A stretch of DNA of 64,000 bases from Lentinula raphanica. Taxonomy: Eukaryota; Basidiomycota; Agaricomycetes; Agaricales; Omphalotaceae. The position numbers and the translations under genes were made by a program. Location of the stretch: the NCBI GenBank assembly GCA_027919835.1, contig JANVFP010000005.1, forward strand, positions 744,001 to 808,000, given 5' to 3'. The notes under the pieces were generated by a model. It saw only the letters and a program-made list of their open reading frames with translations, made no database searches and was not told where the DNA came from. Every line of letters begins with the position of its first letter. Position 1 is the first letter of the stretch. This document shows positions 33,037-43,519 of this stretch, one piece after another.

Positions 33037-36000
33037 ATGCTTCCTCTTATCATATCACTTGTACTCCTCCCAGCATCGCTTATACACGCGCAGCCGTCTC
33101 CAGAGGTCCAGAAGAGGATTTATGCTGCCATAGCCGCTGCTGCAAACGAGTCCAACCCCGACTACACAGCTTTCGTCAATCCCTTTATTGGTACTGGTGA
33201 GTGTGTCAATTTGATACTGCCTTGGAGATTACTTTGGTAAGACTGATATCAACGTAGACAACTTTGGCGATGTATGGTATGCACTCTCCCTTGAGTTTTC
33301 TTCAACACGATCGGTGACCAAAGCGATCAATTATTGAAGTCCCGGAGCCTCGATTCCGTTTGGAATGGTGCGAGCGTAATTCCTCTCTTCGGAAACTTCT
33401 CACTAACCGCTTTCATGCTCCAGGTCAAGTTTTCGACTGACCTCACTGGATACGCTCCAGCAGGTACACAATCTCCTTAAGTGCTTATCCAGAAATACTC
33501 AATATTATGCAGGTTATGTGACTGATCCTACGCAAACGATCCGTGGACTTAGTCCTCTGCATGATAGCGGAACCGGCTCATCCCTTGGTACTTATTCTCG
33601 TATTCCGAGAAAATGCCCGCATTCTAATTTTCCTGATCTCTCTGGATTAGGAACATACGGGAATTTTGAAATAATGCCTATGACGTGCCCAGGAGGGTTC
33701 GATACTTGCGCCACTATGCTTAGCGATAGGGAAACTTTTCGCAAAAATAACACAGACGGTCTGTTGACCACTCTCGATCTCATGACATTGAAACTTAACA
33801 ATGCACCCATACGTACTAGATGCATCACCAGGATATTTTTCACAGACGCTAGATAACGAGATCAAGATGGAAGCCACGTCTACAAGGCGCGCAGGGCTAG
33901 AGAGGTTCACTTTTCCTGATGGTTCAAAACCCTACTTCGTTTTGGGTGGGCTTCCCGTATACTTCATCTAACTCTCCTGACCAAGACCATATTACAGATT
34001 TGTCGAATGACCTACCCAATTCTTTCGTTGGCGGAACAATGGATATTGACCCGCAACAGGGCCGTATAACAATTGGGGGCAGATGGGGTTCCAGGTACGT
34101 TTGCGGGATGATTTTCAAGCCCATCTCAAAGTCCAATTGTATACTATTTGTAGCTTCGGGCCCGGGAGCTTCAGCTATCAAGCGTTCTCTTGTTATGACC
34201 TCTTGAACAACGGAAATCAAACGCTTGACGAATATGGAATCTGGGAAGCCAATGCGTGAGTCTTTACGGTCGGACGATCATTTGGAGTGAAATCGAAGTA
34301 GCATTACAGCTATGGTTACGATGCTAAAGGTTTAGGGCAAACACACTTCAATCTAACGCAGAGCCTCATTGGAGATCACTATGAATACGGTGCTTTGTTC
34401 TCTTATGCAGGAACACCGAAAGAAATCATCATCCGTGTCGGAGTGTCCTTTGTTTCAACGGATCAGGCTTGCGCGAACGCCGAATCCGAAATCGGTACAT
34501 CTTCTTTCGACGACATCATGGCCCAAAGCAAAGCACTGTGGAATGAGAAACTTAGTGCCATTCAGATCGACATTGCGAACACTGCGCCTAATGTTACCGA
34601 ATTGTTGTATTCCTCTCTCTACCGCGCCTCATTGACTCCGGTGAGGCATCCACCTGCAAGGACATTTTTCTGTTCTCCTCACGACACGTATAGAATAACG
34701 CTACCGGAGAAACGCAAGCCCAATTTGCTGGAACGAGCTCGTTCTACTTCGATTCACTATACTGCAGGTTTGTGAGCTCGCTCTGTCTTTCAGATGACAC
34801 TGACTAGATGCATCTTGTCAGCTGGGACACTGTACGAACTATGCGACGTCTGATACATGGATTAACTGACCTGCATCTCTTAGTTCCGAACCTTCTACCC
34901 TTTGATGGCCTTGCAACACCCAGTCGACTTCGCGCAGATTGTAGACAACTATATCGACGGATGGCGTAAACTGGGATGGATGCCTGAATGCAGGTCCGCA
35001 GAGTTTTGACTCCTCGCCAATGAAAGCTGTAACTGAACTCCGACATCGTAGAGCTAATAATCTTCCTGGCTGGACCCAGGGTGGATCCAGTGGCGATGTC
35101 ATTGTGGGACATTTTGCTATCAACTATCATAACGAAGCTGCTGCTCTTGGAATTGATCTGGATGAACTTTATTCTGCTATGCTAGCAGATGGAGATTTAA
35201 ATCCTATGGAATGGGATATTGAAGGTAGAGAGGTCAACCTCTATACGTGAGTACCCTGAATCATTGTTTTCACAATGGAATGCCAAATAACACACCTCGA
35301 AGGCAATACGGATATATTCCTACTAATGCTATTGACCCGTCCAGTACTGGTCAGCAAACTCGTGAAGGGAGTAGAACACTCGAGGTGAGTGACACACAAT
35401 AATCTCTGATACGTGACTCAAAATCTTCATAGTATGCTTTTGAAGATTTCAGTATCCGACAGGTTGCGTTGTTGCTCAATAATACTGCGGACGAAGAGAG
35501 ATTCTTAAACAGATCCCTCGTAAGCATGACTTTCAGTCGAAGGTTGCTGAATATACTCATCTCAACCTAGTGGTATCGTAATGTGTGGGATAAGACAGTG
35601 GTCAGCGATGGCTTCCATGGCTTCATGCAAAAGCGCTTTCCGAATGGCACCTTCAATTTCACTGACCCTATTGATTGCTCGCCGCAAGATAAGGATGAAG
35701 ATCGCGAGTGCTCTCTTCAGGAAGACAACATTGTTGGCTTCTATGAATCTTCCTCTTGGGAGTACAGCTGGTCAGCATGTTTGCGAGACCAGCACAAAAC
35801 ACTCTGACATTCAAGATCTGCAGGTTCGCGCCACACGATACTAATGGTTTAATAGAGCTTATGGGTGGAAATGTAAGCATTCTGTTTGAAGGGGAAAAAA
35901 CTCTTGATCTCATATCTTATGCATTGTAGAGCACATTTGTGAAGCGCCTGGACCATTTCTTTGATGTATGTGCGGAGTCCTTCAAACGCTTTCTGTGCTC

Positions 36001-36721
36001 CACTCAAGTTATCACAGGCTGGTTACTATCTTGCTGGGAATGAGCCGTCTTTCCAGGTCAGTTTCTTTACTAATTGTAATGTTCATCTATGACTAGACAC
36101 CTTACAGACACCCATTGGATATCATTATGCCAATCAACCCGCGAAGTCAGTTCAGCGTGTGCGGCAGGTAGTCTTCGAGAACTTCGACATAAGCAAGTGG
36201 CTTTCATGCTCTATACAATATATCGAAATCGACTGACATTTCTGCTGCACAGCGCCGGCGGGATTGCCAGGAAATGATGACCAGGTAGGTGGCTGAGATA
36301 TCTCACTCGAGCTGCTCGAAATCATGTCAAACTTCAGGCCGCGATGGCATCTGTACTTACCTTCCATCTTCTTGGGCTCTATCCGGTCCCTGGCACGTCT
36401 CAGTTCCTCATTCTCTCTCCGTTCATGCCCAAGTACACCATTCACAACACATACCTCAATACTTCGACTACTGTCACCACGCAAGGATTCGACCCCAAGT
36501 CCCTCAACGCTACAATTCCGGACGGAGCAGCTGCCTACGTGAAAAACGTTACTCTGAACGGAGTGGAATTGAGTACCAAATGTCACTTCGACTTTTACGA
36601 CGTGTTCAGGGTGGGTGGAGAGCTGGTCATTGAGGTGACGGATGACATGGCGCAAGGAAATGATTGCGGGTCGGCCGTTCCGGAGAGTGTATCGATGGGA
36701 GGCTTTGCGAGTCTGAGATGA
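33037..36721 (+). CDS. Secreted GH92 alpha-1,2-mannosidase
   Basis: Calcium-dependent exo-alpha-mannosidase family GH92, removing mannose from N-glycans. The signal peptide is MLPLIISLVLLPASLIHA. Conserved blocks in order are YTAFVNPFIGT, DNFGDVCPGASIPFGMVKFS, GLSPLHDSGTGSSLGTYGNF, FVGGTMDIDPQQGRITIGGRW, SLYRASLTPNNATGETQ, FYFDSLYCSWDTFRTFYPLM, PGWTQGGSSGDVIVGHFAI, ESSSWEYSWFAPHD, TPIGYHYANQPAKSVQRVRQ and, with the catalytic acidic pair, LPGNDDQAAMASVLTFHLLG. The C-terminal beta domain ends SMGGFASLR. At least twelve introns, many of them 45-60 nt. The motif set is complete, so an active enzyme is likely. It lies 133 bp from the convergent CoA-binding protein gene. Confidence 0.93.
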
Positions 36722-36854
36722 CCGCTGCACAAGGATATAATCTACATAAGTAATAGCACGTATGTACATACAACAAAGTCACAGTTTAGCGGTACTACAT
36801 ACATAGGTCCAACGAATCAGCTTCATCGTTAGAATTCAGTGGCAGGATACAAAG

Positions 36855-37441
36855 TTACTTTCTGAAGTTGTCTCCCTCAGTCAAAACACAGGAGCCTCCG
36901 TATATCACTTTGTCTACCATATCGTTCTCCTTGATGAACTGAATGCATGCACTGTCTGAGGCACCGGGCTGTATCCAAAGAGCAGGAACATCAAGCTCCT
37001 TGGCTTTTTGCAGAAGGCCGATGGTTATCTATTGGCAGTTTAAACAAGTGAGCATTGCGATAATGGTTCCGGTCGATGTAAGGTGCGCACCTTAGACGGG
37101 GTGATGATGCTGATGGAAGTTGTACTAGGTGAAGGAAGTTCCTCGATGGATTTGACCGTTGCGATGCCTTCCAATTCGCTCTCTTTCTGACAGACACATA
37201 ACGGTATGAGCTTCAGTCAGGTGCTGCGAATAACGGTCTCTTACAGGATGTACTGGGGTCACTGGCATTTCTCTAGTCTTGTACCATTGTAGGACCTATC
37301 ACAAGAAGCATGATTATCTGAATTCCAATACAGGGTATTCCAACGCACCTTTGTACCATACTTTGTCTGATCCTTGGAGGCGCCTACAACTGCGTACGCC
37401 GGGGAATGAAAGAAAGCAGTCTTTACAGCTTCGAAAGCCAT
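36855..37441 (-). CDS. CoA-binding domain protein (YccU-like)
   Basis: Small Rossmann-fold protein of the CoA_binding_2 family, about 140 residues over four exons. It starts MAFEAVKTAFFHSPAYAVVG with the nucleotide-loop AVVGASKDQTKYG. Next come VLQWYKTREMPVTPVHP, SISIITPSKITIGLLQKAKE and VPALWIQPGASDSACIQFIK; the protein ends GGSCVLTEGDNFRK. These match the family blocks G-S-x-D/N-x-x-K-x-G, V-x-P-V-N/H-P and W-x-Q-x-G. The biological role is not established in fungi. Confidence 0.85.
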
Positions 37442-37993
37442 ATTCCTGTTACAAAAGGGTGAAAGAGGGTGATAAGGTGGTCTTAATCCGATCCCGAGCT
37501 TTTTGAAGTGTTTCTCGCCACAGTGACAGAATAACCAGCGTAGACCGAGGTTCTGTACTCAGCATTCATAAGCAAATCACGGGTGTATTCACAATGATGG
37601 CAATTGCTGCACATGATGGACGCAGCGTAGCATTTGAAGAAATTGGTTTCCGAGAATTGTTTCTTGGAAGTTGAGTTGAAGACCCACGCAGACGCCAACG
37701 TTCGTAGTAGTGAAGCCTCACAACACGACTCCAAGTGATGTGGACACACTGAAAACCCGATATCTTCCAAGACGGTGGAGATGGGGATCGATTGGAAGTG
37801 AAGTTCAAGTAGAATTACTTCCCATATTCATACACAGACCCAGAAGCAACAAACAGTGAATGTGCTAGATGGATCCGAGAGTAGAAAAGCGACATATAGC
37901 ATGTGTGCGCCTTATAGCATATGCATCATTCGTGGTTCATCCGTCTACCGCGCCGAAGCCCCATCGTCTCCAAAACATCCCCCAGACAATCGT
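37442..37993. other. Intergenic between CoA-binding protein and eL39
   Basis: Contains the promoter of the CoA-binding gene and the 3' UTR of eL39. Two minus-strand frames of 80-95 codons (37483-37808) lack domains and look like chance frames. Confidence 0.4.
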
Positions 37994-38314
37994 TTAGATG
38001 TTGAGTTTGGTTCTCCTCCAGTGACGTCTCTTGGCGTTATACTGCGAAAGAGATAAACCTTGTTTTCTTTCCATGAAACGTAGAGCTAACGGACCTGGAT
38101 TTTTGTGTCAGTCTTCAGACGGAACCACTGGGGAATTGGCCTATCGAAAGACTATTAACTAAGATTTCCTTCTGAAAATTTGTAGTAACTGCGTACCTGT
38201 TCTGGCGAGAAGCCTTTGCGAGGATTCGCTTGGTACGAAAAGTCTTTTGTGAAGGCTATAGCAGAGGAATCAGTAAATGATCAGCAAGGCCAAGGCAAAT
38301 CAAGAACGGACCAT
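37994..38314 (-). CDS. rpl39: 60S ribosomal protein eL39
   Basis: 51-residue protein lining the peptide exit tunnel of the large ribosomal subunit. Four exons: 38312-38314 (only the ATG), 38197-38255, 38095-38140 and 37994-38041. All have GT-AG introns, and the total is 156 nt. The joined product runs MPSQKTFRTKRILAKASRQN, then RPIPQWFRLKTDTKIQYNAK and RRHWRRTKLNI, the full length and conserved sequence of the family. The exon structure, with a first exon consisting of the start codon alone, resembles other intron-rich ribosomal protein genes. Its start is 180 bp from the divergent FKBP gene. It is too short and too split to show as a long open frame. Confidence 0.95.
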
Positions 38315-38493
38315 TGGGAATGGGGGACGATATGAGTTTTTTGTGGACGTGGAAAAACAAAGTTGTCGTCGATCAGAACTGTACAGTTGTTGATTCATGT
38401 TTGGATGACAAGCCAATGAGCAATACTAGATCACGTGGAGAGATCATTTCGCGACGTGTACAACTTTAAGCGCCTTCCACTTTCCACTGCCAG
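38315..38493. promoter_or_regulatory. Divergent promoter, eL39 / FKBP
   Basis: A 179 bp region between two divergent start codons. A ribosomal-protein promoter and an ER chaperone promoter must both lie largely here. It is rich in short pyrimidine and purine runs; no factor site is claimed. Confidence 0.4.
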
Positions 38494-39142
38494 AATGCAG
38501 ATCATTAACTGGGCTTTGTTAGTTTTTGCAGCTGTCGCGACTACCTACGCGCAGGACTCTTCTGCTGCTCAGCCTCCAGAAGAGCTAGTTATTGAAAATA
38601 TCTACATGCCTGATGCATGCACAATCAAGGCCGAAAATGGAGACTCCATCAAAGTTCACTACGTGCGTGTTTGCAATTCTCTAAGGCCAATTTGACGCTA
38701 ATGGACTCCGTAGACCGGGACCTTGTTCGCAAATGGGAACAAATTTGACTCTAGGTAATCCCTTTGCAGTGAAACTGAGTCTCGATACAGGAGCGCTAAT
38801 TCATCCCAGCTACGACCGCAATGCACCTCTTCCATTGAAGCGCAAGTATCCTCTATCGCATATTTCGTCGACCTCTGCTTATTCCGCAAACAGTCGGAGT
38901 CGGTCAAGTCATCAAAGGCTGGGATGAAGGTCTCCAAGGAATGTGCGTTGGGGAGAAACGAAGGCTCATCATACCCTCTCACAAAGCATACGGTAGCCTT
39001 CTCTTTACCATTCCATCTGCTCTTTGTCTGACACGCTTCCAAAGGATCACGGGGCTTTGCCAATCTTATCCCTGCCAATTCTGCTTTAGTATTCGAGACG
39101 GAGCTCGTCGAAGTAACCGGCAAGTCCCACGACGAACTGTAG
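38494..39142 (+). CDS. ER-lumenal FKBP-type peptidyl-prolyl isomerase (FKBP2-like)
   Basis: Folding catalyst of the secretory pathway. It starts [20 protein letters not shown], a signal peptide; an upstream in-frame ATG exists but would spoil it. The FKBP domain runs [59 protein letters not shown] and [20 protein letters not shown]. The active-site Tyr, Phe, Asp, Ile and Trp are kept. The C-terminus TGKSHDEL is an ER-retrieval signal. Five exons. The intron after LPLK uses a GC donor (C|GCAAGT), and the next coding bases restore LGVGQV. Confidence 0.93.
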
Positions 39143-41784
39143 TTCATGGTCTATCATCCAAGTTGTCCTCATGCTACCGCCAATCTCCAGTATCAGTTGC
39201 ATACAGGTACAATTTCAAAGACTATCTGTGATTCCTCTGAACCCTATTGCTGCGAAGTAAGAAGTCGAGTCAGTTCCTCGCTGGAATGTTCTGCGCATGG
39301 GATCCATGTTCTAGTCAAATGATCACAGGCATCTTTTAAAGTGGCTGGGTAAACGGGGACGTCCCTAAGACAAGATTAGGCATGTATTGCTCGAATCACT
39401 CACGGTGTTTTCGCGGGTATCCCACTACATGTTCAGGTTGGTATCATGTCGCCCGCTGATGGAATTTTCAAGTGTGAACAGTCGATGAACACATTGCCTA
39501 CCCTCACAACACTTCCAAGTTCCAGGCTTGTCCAACGATGTGATATCCACCAGACTTCGCAGATCTCAAACCCACGTTGCATCTAGGAGGGTTGATTGTT
39601 CACTGGAATTAGAACGGTTGACAAAGGCTCCCGCGAAAACGATGTACCTCAGTGCACGAGCCAGCTGGTGCCATCCACTCAATCAATCGATTCTACATTC
39701 TTGCTTCAAGGATACATGCAAGCTTTCCGTCTCAAGATTCTCTCACTCCCAGTCGGTTGGAAAACACAACCGATGCAGTTGGAGTACCAGTCTTGAAAAC
39801 TCTTACAGATAGGGTGCGCGAGAGTAGAGCTGGTCACTGTGACTCATAAGTCTGTTCAGGTACCACACGCCACAAATATCAGGTCTGTCGTTTTGCAAAG
39901 AGTCTTTCTGCAGACGGAACTAACAATTTGGTGAATTGGTCCACTATTGACTGTTCGTTTGAAGTTCGGGTGAATACCTACGGAGGGCTCCGAACACCAA
40001 AGGCCACGCTTCGACATGCTATGACCGCGGCGTTGAGACAAATTTGGTCCAACTTGATTCTAAAAACTGCATCCTTGACGCAGTCCCCGAAGGCCATCAG
40101 CATATCTTCACAAGCTAGTAAATAACAGAGACAGGTAACATGAAGGAGATTTTAGCATTTTCCTACAACTCTCCAGCTGACTTACTGGCGCACTTCATTT
40201 GAATTCACTGGTCATGACGAAGCTAGATAGTACGGATCCAGGTGCGCGATCTAAAATAGTCTGAGCATCATTCTGCTTCCAATCTTCCTGAATTGTTCCG
40301 GCCAGATAGTCAATCACCACGAGATTGCGGCTTCCCAGCGTGATGGAGGCAGGAACTTTCTCTTTCATAGAACTTTATCACCCATCCAAATTCTCACATC
40401 CTAGTTGAACGTGAAAACTCTCAGAGCCATGAGAAACTCTGATTTGGCCCATGCTAAGTATCACTACCACATTATCGAAATGTCTAACGTGAAGTTCCTT
40501 CTCAGAAACGCATCGACCGTAGAAGCCTTACTGATTTCACACGATACAAAGCAGAAAATACGAGTCTGAAATTAGCAATGCCGACTAATCGTATAAGGCT
40601 GCGACCAGGAACCGTAGCCCGAAAAATCTTGATCCGAACGGTAGAGAGACGTCTGGCTCTCATGCGCGCGCGTACAAGTAGAAAGCAATCGCATGGATGA
40701 GTTTTAGTAATGCCACATACGATTTGAAGTTTGAACTCGTTGCAATTGTAAGTACTTAGTCACCCTCGGTGGACTGGCATCCATTATACTTACTGTGCTT
40801 CCACATCCGGTGGTACCTTCTGACTCTGAATTCAAGCTTCGAGAATGAAGTCGGCTCTAGATAAATCTTGCCACCCTTTTCAGAGATTGCGCATTATTGA
40901 CGACTTGGAGTGACTGACTATTTACTGACAGTGCGGCACGCTCAAAGTCTGTCGGATTTCTCATACCGCTGGTCAACGCTATGTCTACCGCCACCGGGGC
41001 GTACAACTATCTTCGATCTCCAACAAAACGTGTACATATCCGCTCTTCCAGGAGTTTTTTGATGAGTTGTATGAGGTTGTATGCCGCACTGATTAGGCAA
41101 GACATATCCGATACGAGCTGATGCTGCGTCAGCTAACACTGTGAGTTCTCTGGATCTTGCATGAGTAATCGTTTGAGAAAACCTTCGGCGACACTAGGAT
41201 GAGAAAATGATTTGTTTCCACAACTAGGAACGTTCAACAATATATTGAAGTGTGGAATGTTGGAAGGAAGGACCTTTGTGAGTCATGATGACCAGTTTTG
41301 ACGAATTCCCTTAGACATTTTTAGGACCAAGTACAACGTGTAACCACTGTGGGTACCGAAATCAGAAGGTAGTCAATTATTTTCAAGTCATTCCATTTTT
41401 CGTGGTCTATTTGACAAACCGTAAACTATAGCTCCAGAGTGGCGACCGTACTTGATTTTCCAGAGTAGTATATCGACCAAATCTCGGTGTCATTTCTCAT
41501 CCGAATTGAGATTGGACGACGATTGTGAAAACTTACAGAAAGCTTGCATGCAACAAAAATCTATGGAAGTAGATTCATTGGTCACCTACTACTGGTGCTC
41601 TACAGGACAATGGGAGGCATCGGCTTAGTAGTACAAACTGCACATCCTTTGAAGGTTCCAGATTTGGCTCTGCACGGACTGGCAAGGTATAAATATTCAG
41701 TATGATCTGGCTTTGAGACTCATCGAGTCATCGACCTCAAACGCACTCACTTGCACTTACACCAGCCAAACACTCATAGTCGTC
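39143..41784. other. 2.6 kb without a supported gene
   Basis: Contains scattered open stretches, for example plus-strand frames around 39528-39850 and 39928-40125, and about 40930-41090 (QCGTLKVCRISHTAGQRYVY). None forms a recognisable protein even allowing introns. It may hold an old pseudogene. A good TATA box (TATAAATA, 41688-41695) at its right end belongs to the next gene. Confidence 0.4.
41688..41695 (+). promoter_or_regulatory. TATA box of the small beta-trefoil-like gene
   Basis: TATAAATA, 97 bp upstream of the ATG at 41785. A strong consensus box with typical fungal spacing. Confidence 0.55.
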
Positions 41785-42359
41785 ATGTCTGTCGCTGTTC
41801 CTCCTGGACTCTACACCATTCAGGTCACCAACCAAGTCACGAACAAGTTGGCTGCCCCTGCCTCGGCTGGAGGTAATGTCACCGTGAACACAGTCAGCTC
41901 CCAGGTCGTACGTTGATTTGAGGTTTTTCTATTTGTTCAATGTCGTTGAAAACTACTATTGCAGTGGCAAATCACTGGTGACGGGACAATCACCGCGTTT
42001 TCCGGCACGACTGGCTTGCAGGCTCGTACTAACAACATTCCTGCCCAAGCCGGAAGCAATGTAGTCGCTAATTCCGGGAGTGACGCCCGATGGATTATCT
42101 CTGAAGGAAAGCTGTGAGTGATCCAGACGAAATGTATGACTTTGCAGTTGCTCAATCATCTCATAGCATTTCTAACTCTTACTGGACCGCATACGTCATG
42201 ATGAACGATGGGACCAACCTGTATTGGTCCATCGATGGCGGCAACGTAAGTCAGCCATCTGGTTCTGTTGTAGACACTCACAGATCTGTCGGTTCTCAGA
42301 ATATCCTTGTTAATGCCAAGGCCAGCAGAGCCCAGTTCACATTTACTCCTGCGAACTAG
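41785..42359 (+). CDS. Small cytosolic beta-rich protein, possibly beta-trefoil lectin or protease inhibitor
   Basis: Roughly 135-150 residues without a signal peptide. It begins MSVAVPPGLYTIQVTNQVTN, then WQITGDGTITAFSGTTGLQA, ARWIISEGKL, ISNSYWTAYVMMNDGTNLYW and FTFTPAN at the end. A GLYTI start, Gly-rich turns and alternating hydrophobics resemble the small fruiting-body beta-trefoil proteins of mushrooms (lectins, mycocypin-type inhibitors), but no diagnostic QxW set is seen. Exons 41785-41907 and 41965-42113 join a third starting near 42167. A 54 nt GTAAGT...CAG segment (42246-42299) has no stop and keeps phase, so it may be spliced or retained. The function is tentative. Confidence 0.6.
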
Positions 42360-43519
42360 TGAAGTTGTCAAGGAGCTCGTCGCATTCTAGTATGCTTTGA
42401 TCATGTTTTGTTTGTGTGTCGGCGAAAGTAGCAAGAGGTCTTACTAGTTGTTCAACACAACTTGGGACTTCTTCAGAAATTATATCTACGTGCTGCAGCA
42501 ATGAAATTTGTCGTTGGAATTGTATCGGGCATCCTGGGTATCTAGGATGTTTGAACCTTCAGGAATAAAAAATTCATGGTAAAGGTTGAGCTGACTAAGA
42601 GTATCTTGTCGTCAAAAGCCTTTGAGGACGTGGATGAAGTCCGTCAGGCCCAGGAGCAGAACATTCACTGAGCAGAACCGACAGCTAAGAAATTTATAAA
42701 GGGGCGCAGTGGCTGTGCTGGCTGTAGCGGCTGCTGCGGCTCGGCTCTTTCGGCAAACTCCCTCATCAGCTTGTTTCCTCACCTTAACTAAGTTTCAACG
42801 TTCCTTCTTGACTAGCCATACTTATGCATAAGTAACCGTGTAATATCAATCCCACTGCCAGGTTTCAAGTGGCTCTACAGAGGTAACAGTCAAAGCTTTC
42901 CGCGTTCACCATATCTCTTACTCATGCACTGTTCCACGGTGCGATGGAAAATCATCGCTGTATCCAGGCTGTAGCCAAAATACTCCGAAGATTCCGAAGG
43001 GTGTTTTGGAGAAATTTTCCACTCCGCCACCCTTCTTTACACGCTCTTCCACGGGAGCCGAAGCAAAATCATCAAATAACATACGCGCATTTGGACAAAC
43101 GAATCAGCTATCTTGTCGGATTCGTTACCTTTCGTTACCCACAGTCATTTAGCTGAAAATTTGAGCCTGGGATCTTCGAGAGAAGGCGATAAATGCTCCA
43201 ATTGGCCTTTGGTGGTCAATGAAGGAGAATGAAGATGAAACGTTCCAATCTCCGGGCGATACACATACTGGAGTACCGTTGATTATCTATCACCACTGTC
43301 CAGTGAAGTTGATCTCGCACTCGTTGAAACGATGTCGGACTGCCCGGACACCCAAAGTTCAAACACAGGCCAACATTCGAAATTGGGGTTGCAAACCTGC
43401 GCCGGCTCGCATCACTCCAACACCGCATGCTTCAATATTCTCATCCAGACATAAATACAGTCCATGATGTGCAATCTGGTTTTGTGTTACCCTATGCTCA
43501 GTTCGTCTTCACCAAGAAC
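42360..43519. other. Intergenic, GT90 promoter
   Basis: 1.2 kb without a supported gene. It has a GCTGTGCTGGCTGTAGCGGC-type CTG/CGG-rich patch at 42710-42745. Open frames near 42944-43467 lack domains. Confidence 0.4.

Noticed and set aside
39500..40130. Possible degenerate gene with frames such as VPSTQSIDSTFLLQGYMQAF
   Set aside because: Could not be assembled into a coherent protein or matched to a family; left as unannotated gap.
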